Below, piece after piece: positions 34,700 to 45,894 of a stretch of 64,000 bases of DNA (within the stretch, counting starts at the first letter, position 1; the number at the start of each line of letters is the position of its first letter). This stretch comes from Hevea brasiliensis (taxonomy: Eukaryota; Streptophyta; Magnoliopsida; Malpighiales; Euphorbiaceae). The position numbers and the translations under genes were made by a program. The stretch lies in NCBI RefSeq assembly GCF_030052815.1, contig NC_079495.1, positions 34,529,987 to 34,593,986 on the forward strand. The letters run 5' to 3'. The notes under the pieces were generated by a model that searched no databases, was not told the DNA's origin, and was given only the letters and a program-made list of their open reading frames with translations.

Positions 34700-36164
34700 T
34701 AATTCGAGCTAGACAGGTCAAATTGACCTGAAATTTTTCCAGCAATTAGATAAGATATAGATCTAAAACTTTCATGAGAACACCAACCCAAATTATGCCA
34801 TTAACCCATTCAAATTATTGAGCAAAGTTGAGTTACTGTACCTGCAAAACTGCAGGATTGCCATTTGAGCAGTAATGTTTGAATGGCTATAACTCTCTCT
34901 AGAAAACTCTGATTTAGGTGATTCTTAAACCAATGAAAACCTAAGACATAGTAGAACATTTCATATGAAGAAATTTAGATCAAATTATGAATTTAACTTA
35001 ATCAAATTACTGAACAAAGTTGGATCAAAAACCTGCTAGAACCATAGTTGCAGTATGAGCGATTGCGTGAGCGATGGCGTATTTTGGCTATAACTTGAGC
35101 TACAAAACTCCGATTGGGGTGATCCAAAAGTGAGAATAGACTTAAGACAATAAGGAACATTTTCTATGAAGGAATTTTTGCCAAATTCCAATAGTAGATT
35201 GACCAATGGAACAGTGCAACTTCGGAGCACCAAACCGAAAATTGGCAATTTTGACAAAATGACCTAAGCTTTGAGAAAATGACCAAAACCAACAAGTTTA
35301 ATGACCAAAATGTGGTATGTGGGTGAAGTTGGAGTTCCCATACCTATTAAGCCTTAGAAAGTCAACTATTTGACATAAATAATGCAGTGAATAGTAACTC
35401 AAAACACAAAATTTAAAGAACGTCGAATTTAGCACGTTAGAGCTAGGTAATTGTGAAGCTAAATTTATTTTGGATTTATGTTAAGTTCTAGTACTGAAAC
35501 ATTGTAAAATTGTGTGTTTCAGTTGAAAAGAATATCGGGAAGGAACCCGAGGAACCGAGTCGAGGCTAAGGGACGACTCGCTTGAGGTTTGTGCACAATA
35601 AACCCTATTTAAGCATTTTATCCTTGAAAAATTGATTTAGTACGCATTATGAATTTATGAACTTTTGTGTTGCCACCTTGTGATCAAATTGTAACTTTGG
35701 AAATTGATTTGATTTTTGTATGCAATATTTGAATGAAATGTTTGAAATGGATTTTTGATTCACACTTAGCATGACAGTTACTTATTATTCCTCCTCCATT
35801 TATGGGGTTGAGATCATTTATTTTCCTCCCTCTCTGGCTTACCAGTTGAGGTTGTAGATCGGATGAGTACTCATTAGCTAGCTAGCCACCTCCCTCATTG
35901 ATTTCGATTAATGGGGTTGAGATTGCTTTGTCGTGGTGTACAACACGGCATTGATCGGAAATTTTGTGTCATTGCTTAAGTTGTGTATGACTTTAGCAAC
36001 ACTGTGTTTATGAAATTGTTTGACTAAACTGTGTTTAATAGATTATTTGACAAAATGATGTTATTATGAACTTTAATATTTGTGAAATGTGATTGAGAAA
36101 CATTTAAATTGTGTTTGGCAATGAATGATTTAATTATTGCATTTTAAATTTTTATTGTGCACCA

Positions 36165-36184
36165 CTGAGTATTTTTATACTCAG
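36165..36184. other. 8-bp hairpin with a TTTT loop, conserved among related LTRs
   Basis: CTGAGTAT, TTTT, ATACTCAG. On the minus strand the hairpin is followed by TGGTGC. Equivalent hairpins followed by TGGTGC occur at 54960-54977 and 58028-58044. The place suggests the R/polyadenylation region of the LTR transcript, which is an inference. Confidence 0.8.
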
Positions 36185-36852
36185 CGATGGCTTATTTTGC
36201 TATCGCAGATAAGAGCAAGGAAAAAGCAGCAGAGTGAGCTGCTACTGAGTTGAAGATCACATCAAGCTTTTGTACGGGTATTATTTTATACCCTTGTAGA
36301 TAATTTTGATGTAAATATGGAAATGTTGTATGTATCAATGTAGTTGAGCAGTTGTAAATAAATTGTAATAATATTTTTTGGATTTTCTTCTGTAAATTTA
36401 ATATTTGTATTTATGAATTTCTCATTTTATGCTTGTGAATGGAGATATTAAATATTTTGAGATGAGAAATCTTGTTTTGTATTGTGAAATTATTTTGAAG
36501 TGTGTTGAACTGAGTTGATTGAGTTTTTGAAGGTTGGGAGTTGTGAAATATTTTTGGAAGTGGTTTTTTTAGGTAATTGAAGAACTGTTTACTCCAGTTT
36601 TCAAACAGAACTCTGTCAAAATTTTTATAAAAATTGCGGCAAAATTTAAAATGGACAAAATTTTTACTAGTATTTAAGCTTGAATAAATGACTTTTAATT
36701 CTCACTAAAATGCTCACCACTTCCAAAATGTACGAAGATTGTTTTAAAATCCCTTGTAGGGTACTTAATGAGTTATCGGTAGGTGAAGTTTGGTAGTTCA
36801 TTAAGTATTCTACGGGATCATGTTATGCCTTACGGAGGGGTAAGGTGTGACA

Positions 36853-38418
36853 TATTTGCAATAATCTTGCTTTCATATCACAAATAGAGCCTAAGACCAT
36901 AGATGATGAGGCCATTAATGATGAATGTTTGCTACTTGCTATGTAAGAGGATCTCAATCAATTTGAAAGGAACAAGGTTTGGACCTTAGATCTTAGGCCT
37001 AAGGAACATCCATCCATAGGCACCAAATGGGTGTTTAGAAACAAGTTAGATGAAGATGGCAACATAACTAGGAATAAGGTTAGGTTAATAGTTAAAGGCT
37101 ATAAATAAGAGGAGGGCATTGACTATGATGAAACCTTTGCCCTTGCAGCTAGATTAAAGGCCAATAGAATCTTGCTTGCATATGCATCATACATAAATTT
37201 TAAACTTTTTCAAATGGATGTTAAAAGTGCTTTTTTAAATGATTTTATTGATGAGGAGGTGTATGTTGAGCAACCTCCCGGTTTTAAAAATCATGAATTT
37301 TCAAATCATGTTTTTAAATTAACTAAAGCCTTGTATGGTTTGAAGCAAGCTCCTAGAGCTTAGTATGAAAGGCTTAATAACTTTCTTTTGCAAAATGATT
37401 TTTCAAAAGGAAAAGTTGATACAACCCTCTTTGTTAAAAATTATGAAAATGACATCCTTATAGTATAAATATATGTTATTGATATTATATTTGGTGCTGC
37501 TAAGTGTTTATGTAAAGAGTTTACTAATACCATGAAGAGTGAGTTTGAGATGAGCATGATAGGAGAACTCAAGTTCTTCCTTAGGCTTTAAATAAAACAA
37601 ACTAAGGATGGCATCTTCATTAACCAAGCCAAATACACCAAAGAGTTGATCAAGAGGTTTGGGATGGAGAATAGCAAGCCAAGTAGATCTCTAATCAGCA
37701 CAAACACCATGCTTGAAAGAATAAAAAAGGAAAACTGGTTGATGAAAAGCTCTATAGAGGTGTGATCGATAATCTCTTATACATCACGGCAAGTAGACCA
37801 GATATTATGTTTTCTGTATATTTATGTGCACATTTTAAATTATGTCCTAAAGAGTCTCATTTGCATGTTGTTAAACGCATTCTTAAGTACTTGAGTGGCA
37901 CTTCACACTAAGAGCTATGGTATTCTAGAAATGCATCTTTTGATTTGTGTCCCTATTCGGATGCTGACTTTGCTAGAAGCATCCTTGATAGGAAAAGTAC
38001 CTTAGGTACTTGTCAACTCCTATGACTTTTTTTAGTTTGTTGGTGTAGCAAGAAACAAAACTTAGTTGCACTTTTTACCGCTAAAGCCAAATATGTGGCT
38101 GCGGGTCTTTGTTGTAACCAAGTTCTTTGGATTAAATAACAATTAAGAGACTTCAAAGTATCTCTTGATCACATTCCTATTAAATGTGATAATACAAGTG
38201 CAATCAACTTGACCAGGAATCCCATACAACATTTTAGAACCATGCATATAGACATAAGACATCATTTTATTCATGATCATGTGTTGAATGGTGATATTGT
38301 TCTTGAGTTAGTTGATACAAACAACTAACTTGCTGATATCTTTACAAAGCCATTGTGTGAAAATAAGTTCAATTTCAACAAGAGAAAATTAGGTATGCTT
38401 GATAGCCTTGATCCTTGA
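36853..38418 (+). pseudogene. Reverse transcriptase and RNase H of the SIRE-like element
   Basis: Order: IEPKTIDDEAINDE, GTKWVFRNKLDEDGNITRNK, FKLFQMDVKSAFLNDFIDEE, VYVEQPPGF and LYGLKQAPRA (37172-37363), then MKSEFEMSMIGELKFFLRL. RNase H residues WCSKKQNLVAL, IKCDNTSAINLTRNPIQHF, HIDIRHHFIHDHV and LADIFTKPL follow at 38040-38360, with the terminal TGA at 38416-38418. In-frame stops occur at 36944, 37106, 37361, 37464 and 37589, mostly where CAA/CAG or TGG codons are expected. The catalytic YVDD box reads YVID near 37470-37482, so even the RT active site is altered. Confidence 0.88.
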
Positions 38419-40828
38419 AATTGTCATGGTATATGTGCTTATTGTGTGTATACTCCTTGATTTTTTTGTTTAATTATTTTATTTTTTTTTTATTTTTAAG
38501 TTTTGTCTCAATTTTTTAGATTTCTTATATGCAAGGTGTTTTAATTATTCAAAAAGGAAAAGGTTTTTGAAATTATTTTGGCCTTGAAAATGTGTTTTGA
38601 AATTTTTTTATAGAATAAAGTTCAGCAGCCGAAAGTAATTCAGGTCTTTTTCATTTTTGGGCAGTAAGAAGTTTCAGCAGCCAAACCCTTTAAAAAATTA
38701 AAAAAAAAAAACATGGGCTTTTTGGCTGCCGAAACCACTAAAATTCTATTTTTTAAAAAAATTGGGTAGACCAAAAGTGGCAGACAAAACTCTTGGGTTC
38801 GATTGCCGAATCTAGGATTTTAGAAAATCCAAAATCCTCCTTCTTCGACATTTTTTTTCTTTCCTCACTTTTTCTCTCTCTTGCGACCCTTTTTCTCTCT
38901 CCTGAAACCTCTTTCTCTCCTCTCACCCTTCCTTATCCAAATCCCTTCAAACCATCTATAATTTCTCTTGTTACCTCCTCAATCTCTCTTTTCAAAGAAG
39001 CTTTTTTCATTTCTAGGGTTTCTCATTATTTTGGTTCTTTTCTGTATCTTAGACCTTGGTTTGCTCTTTTGAGGGCTTCAGGTAAGTTCTTCTTTAATCT
39101 CTATGCTATATTTTTTTAAAAAAACATGTTTCCCTGTCTTTCCTTTCTTGATTCTGAGTTTAACTTTCTTTAATTTGGTGATAATGCGCATTGGTTGCTC
39201 AACTATATGTTTAAACACCACAAAAATGTTGTTTAAGTGGTTGCTAGCTTGATTGATCTTGTCTTAGAACTGTAATTTGTATGATAGGTCAAAATGCATA
39301 TCTTGATATTTGAACTTGTTAAATTGAAATCCTTGTGTGTTGTCATGCCTAATTAATGACTTTCTTTTGCCTACTATATATATACTTGCTGTAATTTTTT
39401 TTTTGAACTGTGATATTATTTTGCATAATATATAGTTGCTACTCTTACCCATTTGGAGTTCCATATTTTTTTTTCTTTCCTTATTAGTTGCTCTATATAC
39501 ATCACTGAAATTGTGTATCTCTTTGCATTATAGTTCCACATAAATGTGTGGTCAGCTGATCGCATGAACTTTATGATATTATTCTGGATTAGCCAGTGTA
39601 TGGACACAATTTTTTGTTAATTTGGTTTTTAAGAAAGTTTCTTTGCAATTTACTTAAAAAATGTAGTTGAATGTACGTAGTTTTGGCTTGATTTATATAA
39701 GTTTATACCTCAAAATGATGTATGACATCACAGATGTTACTTTTGTGGTTTTGTTTAAGCATAAAATGGTCTTTAAAATTGTTTGTTATTTCTGTCACAT
39801 TCTTTTAGCTGTGTATTTTTTTTTTCTTTTTTTGTAACCAAAATGGGAAGATTCTTGCATTATGCATTCATATTAGACTACATTTGCTGAGTTCTTTCTC
39901 AAATATGTTCTTAACTTCTAGATGGAACATATGCCATGCATGTATCTTGAGTTTTTCTGTAACATAAGAATATCCATGGTTGGGATTCAAATCAAGTGAG
40001 TCTTGCATATTTGCTTAGATATGCTCTTTATAATGATAGTTAGTTGGTTTCAAAATGTATTCACTTATGCCTTTGGTTCTCGCTTTTTTGAAACTCTAAT
40101 GCATTTTTTTTTGCGACTCTTTTCTCTTAATTTTTTTAAGTTTTTTGAGTTAGTATGATTTGGTATTGAATTAATCATATCCCTTGATTTTGTCATTTAT
40201 TTTTGAATTCTCACAAATGGTTTTTGCATTTTTAGCATCCATGTCATAAGAAGTGATAAATATGCAAACCTATGCAGTTTCTGTTATGAAAATCTTGTGA
40301 ATATGCTATTGTTTTTAAATTGGCTCAAAATATATCTTGTTTGGTTATACTTAGTTGTTATGATGCCTTGATGCCTTATATATAATGTTATTATGACGAT
40401 CTTTCTTTGCCATATGCTTTTATGTCCTCACACTGTTAATACATCTGCAAAATTAAATATGCTTCCTATAATGATAATTACTTGGGTTTGAAAAACTATT
40501 ACACTCTTTGATTCCTTTGAGCTATACTTGTTAGGTTCTTTTATATATACTAGTTATATTCCTTAAATTTAATTTCCATGCTCTTTATGACATCTTTTTC
40601 TAATTTAACTTTCCTTGAGATAATTGAATATGCTTATTTTGACCTGAATATACCTTTATTTTGTACTTGACCTTTTCTGAAACTAAACATGTTGTTGTGG
40701 TATTCTATCTATTAGCCTTAGCCATTTTCTTGTGATGTTTTTCTTTTGACTTAGTTTGGGAATTTTCTCTATGTTCTTTGTGTATAGTACTTATAGTTTC
40801 TGTTTCTATACTCTCTTTCTCTGCTTCT
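38419..40828 (+). other. Spacer or leader before the env-like ORF of the SIRE-like element
   Basis: 38620-38815 contains several copies of a GCAGCCGAA/TTCGGC(T)GCC-type motif also present in the element's LTRs. 38840-38950 is strongly CT-rich. A good splice-donor-like sequence, CAG|GTAAGTTC, is at about 39079-39088, followed by 1.7 kb of T-rich, stop-filled sequence and acceptor-like TTTGTGTATAG and TTATAG sites just before the ORF start at 40829. This could be a leader with an intron; that is an inference. Confidence 0.5.
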
Positions 40829-42088
40829 ATGAGTCAAAAGAAGGCATGTGGTAAACGGCCTAAGGGAGAATCTAGTCAAGGTCCTGAACTTAACTAAACA
40901 CCTACTCCTGCTTTTGAGTTTGATATAGTCTCTAGAAACTCTGAGAAGTATGCTCCCTTTTCTAAAAGATTGTTCACCTGAGTAGACCTATTAACCCAAA
41001 GTTTGTCCTTTATTTCACTACCCATGGGCTTGCTCCCTTTGTTGCCTAAGGGTGGGATTTTATTATTACTACTCCTGGTCCCACCAGAGAGAACTTAGTC
41101 AGGGACTTTTATGCTAACCTCTATGTTGTCCAATAATTTAACCCAATCACTCTAGTTAGCTATGTTAACCAAACTAGAGTCTCTTTTACTCCTACTATTC
41201 TAGCTCAGCACCTAGGGTTCCCCAATGTCGCTATAGTTGTGGATTACTAAGCCTTATACTCCTGCAGAATGGGTTAGGATTGTCTGTGGGGGTGACCATA
41301 CTGGTGACCTCATTCGTCTTCCTGCAACACACCTTAGGGCAGTACCCAAAGTTGTACACCATATAGTCACTCATGAGATTTTCCCCTGAGTAGGTCATAG
41401 ATCTAACCTTACTTATACTGATATATTTGTTGTGACCTCTCTCTTAGAGAGGAGTCCCCTTAACTAGCCTATTCTGATCCTTCATACTATGGCCTCTACC
41501 CTTAGGCACTCCATGGCTTGTCTCCCCTACAGGCGTCTTATCACTAGACTTCTTAGGGCCCTTAGAGTTGATCTTGGTACAGAAGCCACCATGACCATAC
41601 ATAGAGATTATAGTTACTATACCATGGACACCCTTCCATTCATGGAGCTTACTGTTTACTAAGATAGTTATGAGCATGCTCCAGAGACCTTAGCCACAGA
41701 TATCCCAGCCTAGGAGCACAGCAGTAAAAGATTCTTCTAATCAGGCTAGCGCAGCTATAGCCATAGCAGGACCCAATGGCATAGCCGACCAGGGTGAGTC
41801 CTCCCAGACTTCTCATAAATTTTTGATGCCCTAGCTCGTCTAGAGCTCCGGTCTGTCCAGATGGAGGATAGATTGCAGCTAATGGAGGACTGATAGCTTA
41901 ACCACCAGTAGTATGTGGAGGAGCAGATGGCACACATTTTCCCACTTCTCTAGCATATGGCATTTAGTGCTCCTCCGTTAGATTCAATTGCTCCACCACC
42001 TCCAGAGTCTTGACCTTCTTTTGTCTCAGCTATTCTTTTTTGTGCATCTTTCCCTTTAGTTAGATTTTGATGATGCCAAAAGGGGGAG
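40829..42088 (+). pseudogene. Decayed env-like ORF of the SIRE-like element
   Basis: ATG at 40829 opens MSQKKACGKRPKGESSQGPE and is soon interrupted. Pieces such as SRNSEKYAPFSKRLFT, NLVRDFYANLYVVQ, FNPITLVSYVNQTRVSFTPT and ILAQHLGFPNVAIVVDY resemble the domain annotated as 'putative plant transposon protein' (PF20167, from memory) that occurs in SIRE-type third ORFs. Later parts break up into many stops. A GATGATGCCAAAAGGGGGAG segment at about 42069-42087 closes it, as in other SIRE-like elements. No signal peptide or membrane segment can be supported in this copy, so an envelope role is not shown. Confidence 0.55.
42077..42088 (+). other. Internal polypurine-tract-like sequence
   Basis: CAAAAGGGGGAG, nearly identical to the purine tract beside the right LTR at 48946-48959. 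Confidence 0.7.
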
Positions 42089-42872
42089 ATATATAGATAG
42101 TGGATGTTTTCTTGGTCTTATGGATGTTTTAGCTAGTGGATGTATAGTTATAGGTTTTATAATTAATGATATACATGCTTATAATACTATAGACACCATA
42201 TTTTGGTCGACCCTCAAATACAAGGTTTTTTTAAAATTGAAATTTCATTACATTACCTGATCTCAACTGATGACCTGATCACAGGTCATTTTTCGAAACC
42301 CAGCAATGGCTTGTCTTCGGAATAACTCGATCTCATGTTCAAGTTAAATTGCCTTCTGATTTCCTCACCTTTATCCGATGTGTCCGGATCGATATTGGAT
42401 CTCCTGACCATTCAACCTTACATGCTATTGATTTTCTATCTCTCTAAGTGTTAATACCTCAAAATTCCAAATCTGCATACAGTGTTGTGATCAGGTATCT
42501 CACTCGAATCGTTCAAACATTCCTCAAACAAAGCTAAGGTTTTATCCGATCTCTAAGTGATGATCCTGACCCTAATAAGCTCAAGTCATTTTCAAATCTT
42601 TACAATTTTATCAAATCACTCTTCAAATGTTTGAAAAGTTCAGTCAAAATTCAATCACAGCGCCATCCGATCTCATGTTCACGTGTAATGGTTTCCGATC
42701 TCTGGAAGTGGTTTGATGTTTTATGATTAATAACCGATCTCAGGTTTAATGTTCAACTATATTCAATTAATTAAGTACTCAGGCAATTTGGTTTGAATGT
42801 TTTTCGATCTCATTGAGAAATTGAGCATGAAAAGACTTAGATTCATTTCAAAATATAAAAAATATATACAAG

Positions 42873-42926
42873 TCATTCGGCAGGAGGGTCTCCCCTAACC
42901 TGTTCTCCAAGTATATTATCGGTTCC

Positions 42927-42962
<36 letters not shown>

Positions 42963-44728
42963 CTCCTCCTCACTGTCTTCTTCAGCTCTTGGGATGAGAT
43001 CCACCATCCAGGAGAAGTCTTCCTCAGGATAGCACCTCACAAGCTTGGCCAGAAGATCGCCATGAGCATTTACATAAGCACCAGCTTCTCTCACCACAGC
43101 CTCTTCTTCTTTTACTTTGATCTCTTCGGTAAGGCGAGTGACATCGGTAGATCGGTAGGCCCGAGCATCTTTAAGTTCCCACTCCAATTCAGCTATCCTA
43201 TCCACGTAAGACTTCATTCGATCTTCAATTTGGGCTGAGCAGACAAAAGTTGGGCTCTAGCGGAAGCTGCGTCCTGGACCGCCTTCAAAATCTCCTGTCT
43301 CAAGAGATGGGCCTTTTCTCTAATTATATGTTGGATCACAATGCTCTCCAAACCCAAGCTCATCATTTGAGCCAGGAGATCGTCAATGCTATCCGGAGTC
43401 AATCTATTCTGATCTTCCTGAAAACACATGGTGGCACCCAGGACCTTGGCTAAGTTAGGATTCCCCCGAACTGAGCAGTTCCTTTCCAGAGAGTGGATAA
43501 GGACCTAATCACCATGAGAGAGTGTCCTTACGGCTAGTCGAGAAGACCCTCCTTCTGCACTTGAAGAGACTGGCAGAGGCAGTGGTTTAGCTTATCGAGG
43601 AGGGGAAGGAGCAATCTCTACCTTTGGGGTTGGCTGTTCTGGAGGTCGAAACGAAGAGCTCGGCACTTCTACCGAGTCCCACCTCGGCGTCTGGGAGGCA
43701 ATAGCAACTTTCATTTCTTGCACTTTTTGGGCGACCTCCCTTTTTCGCTTGTGGCTCTCCTTTGCGCTCTTACCTCCCACCATACCTGCACAGAGAACAA
43801 GTTAGTGAGATCACCAAAGTTAGGAGACTAAAGATTTAGGTTATACCAATCTCAGATCTAAGGTCAGAGCGTTGCAGCTCATAGTCCTCATAGGCGATCA
43901 TTTGCATTAACCACCATTTCAGTTCGGCCACAACCGCATCCAAACATGAATACTTGTGAGTGGTTGCCTGATCCTTCAATTCCTTTACCATGGCATCCTC
44001 ATCCTTATTTAAGGTGATCTTTTTTAGAACGAAAGAACTAGATACTGCCAACTATGTGGGATGCCCTCAAAGCCATTCGGGTCCTTGCTTCTTAATATGA
44101 AAAACCAATCTTTCCAGTTGTTCAACAAAGAAGGCAGATTGGTGAAGAGTCTGCAGTTCGACTTAGCTTGGAAAAACCAATATTCATCATCCTACCGCCG
44201 AGCTAGCCTATGCAACTTGGCAAAAATCTTTGCCGTAGGCTCTAGCTTTTTGGCCCGACATAAACCTCTGAAAGCCACCAGAGTCCGCTAGGAGTTCGAA
44301 TGCACTTCAGCTACACAAACTTGATGGAACGTCAGGATGGCTCTATAAAATCCGTTCAAGAGAAACCGAAGCTCTGCTTTCAATTGTTCCTCATAAACTA
44401 TGATCAGATCGGTTTCTTCAAAGAAATGATCTTCTTGGAGATTGCCATGGCACCTGATAAGTTTGAAGGAGTTAGTCGGAAGATTATACTCTTGGCTAAT
44501 AGACTGGAGATCAGTCTCCTTGAGAACCGATGGCAATTCATCCAAGGGTAGGTTCTCTTTCCTTAAAGACGATGCTTGTTTTGATTTGGTTGATCGACCA
44601 TGGACTGGGACAGTGGTTGTAGATGGTCCAAGTCATTCACTCAGTCTGGCCACTTCACCCTCGTCTGATATCCACGAGATATGAATAGAAGGAGGACTGG
44701 CAGCTCTTTGACCATCAGTATCACTCAT
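42873..44728 (-). pseudogene. Antisense TE gene resembling PF04195 (putative gypsy type transposon)
   Basis: ATG at 44728 opens MSDTDGQRAASPPSIHISW. One frame holds from 44728 to about 44061 with three in-frame stops (TGA 44633-44635, TAG 44288-44290, TAG 44192-44194). It includes YNLPTNSFKLIRCHG, DLIIVYEEQLKAELRFLLNG, FYRAILTFHQVCVAEVHSNS and RTLVAFRGLCRAKKLEPTAK, which look like the PF04195 family. After a frame change, 43836-44051, 43592-43783, 43214-43429 and 42873-43217 give charged, helix-rich pieces with coiled-coil character; a (TC)n run at 42931-42959 encodes a Glu-Arg repeat. A TATA box lies at 44886-44893. Tat-lineage elements are known to carry antisense ORFs. Function is unknown; this copy is dead. 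Confidence 0.65.
42931..42959. repeat. (TC)n microsatellite in the antisense ORF
   Basis: About 14 TC units; on the minus strand it encodes alternating Glu and Arg. Confidence 0.9.
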
Positions 44729-44885
44729 TTTCAGAGGATAAAAATAAAATCGATCGAAAAAAGATTAAAGCTCTTATAGGAGTATAAATCGACAATGAAA
44801 AACTCTATAAAACAAGGGAGAGAGTCGAAGTCGCTAGAGGAAAGTCTAAAAATGACTTAAGGAAACAAATGGCTAAACTCCTCCC

Positions 44886-44893
44886 TATTTATA
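44886..44893 (-). promoter_or_regulatory. TATA box of the antisense gene
   Basis: On the minus strand the sequence is GGGTATAAATAGGGAG, a strong plant TATA context. The start codon lies about 160 bp downstream at 44728, a plausible leader length. Confidence 0.7.
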
Positions 44894-45195
44894 CCCGCCC
44901 AAGCATTAAATGCTCACGAAGCCCCAAGGGATGCATCGGTTAGCAAGACCAGGTTGTTTCAAGGACATGTCAAGAGAAGATTCTAGAAATATAGTAAAAA
45001 TTCAGACAAATAAGATCGGTTAATGAGGATCATAAAATAGAACAGGGTTTCTAACCAACAGATCGATAAAATGGCAATCCGGCTAGGGATCAGATCAGAT
45101 ATAGTTATTAGGGATTGGGATAAAAATCAACGTAATAATAAAAACAGAATAAGTAGATTCAATTTTAAATGATAGATTTCATTTTATTTCCAAAA

Positions 45196-45300
45196 GATTA
45201 TATTACATCATTTGGCGGATCTCTCAAGATCAGATTACATCATTTAGGCGATCTCTCAAAGATCATATTACATTATTTAGGCAATCTCTCAAGATCAGCA
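45196..45300. repeat. Three tandem units of about 34 bp
   Basis: Each unit has the form GAT(C)A(G/T)ATTACAT(C/T)ATTT, then AGGC(G/A)ATCTCTCAA. They are diverged but clearly in tandem, between the two antisense gene starts. Confidence 0.85.
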
Positions 45301-45375
45301 CTACATTCTACCTAACTTAGACTACTCATGAGCCTAGAATGTTGGCCTATGTCAAAGCCTAGTCTTGTGGCTAAA

Positions 45376-45734
45376 TCAAAAGATGTGTTTGATCAGAAAG
45401 CCAGCAATAAATACTGGACAAATGTACAGCTCAGATGGGGTGACTATGACTCTCATGAGATTGAGCGGTGTCATTGTCGATGTCATCGACCAAAATTGAA
45501 TTGCGATAGGGACCCCCGAGATGGTGGAGAGCCAAATGAACTTCAAGAGACGATCACCGATATTAAGATTGAAATTAGTGGACCTCTTATCAGAGATTGG
45601 TCTGCAAGCCATATCGATGAGCCGATCTAAGATCGGCGTAGTAGTTAGTTTCAACCTTGATCGTCAATTAGTCCAATTCCCTCACCGTCATCAGACGACA
45701 TGCTCATAAACCTCTGATCACTGGAATTGCTCAT
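45376..45734 (-). pseudogene. Second copy of the antisense gene's 5' end, truncated
   Basis: ATG at 45734 opens MSNSSDQRFMSMSSDDGEG, which resembles the start at 44728 in its first residues (MSDTDGQ) and its flanks: both have TTTTCAG just upstream on the plus strand, an AAAAAAGATTAAAG leader block and a TATA box about 155 bp upstream of the start. The frame stops after 27 codons. A 92-codon frame at 45376-45654 in another register has no recognised domain. It looks like a tandem duplicate of promoter plus first exon. Confidence 0.55.
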
Positions 45735-45888
45735 TTTCAGGAGATGAACAAAGAAAACATTCAAAAAAAGATTAAAGTGATTATCGTGAGAAGAATTTTT
45801 ACGGAAAAAGCCAAGAACTAGGAAATAAAACATTGAAGATTCACTGGAGAAAGAAAGTTGTGAGTATGCAAAGAAAAATTCGTTAGCA

Positions 45889-45894
45889 TATATA
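45889..45894 (-). promoter_or_regulatory. TATA box of the second antisense copy
   Basis: On the minus strand this is GCCCTATATATATGC, followed downstream by the leader that matches the one at 44728. A TGCATGCAATAAATG block lies just upstream in minus-strand sense. Confidence 0.55.

Larger units (their letters stand above)
33213..36852 (+). mobile_element. Solo LTR of a Ty3/gypsy (Tekay/Del-like) element
   Basis: 3640 bp, from TGTAACACCCCCG to GGGGTAAGGTGTGACA, with a perfect TATTT target duplication (33208-33212 and 36853-36857). It has no gag or pol. It shares its terminal motif, a dyad (34667-34699) and a hairpin (36165-36184) with the solo LTRs at 54333 and 57479, which lie in the opposite orientation. 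It interrupts the pol gene of the SIRE-like element and is therefore younger than it. Unequal recombination between two LTRs usually leaves such a copy. Confidence 0.92.

Noticed and set aside
40829..42088. Env-like ORF as a host gene
   Set aside because: It is flanked by SIRE pol on one side and the SIRE purine tract on the other and is full of stops, so it belongs to the element.
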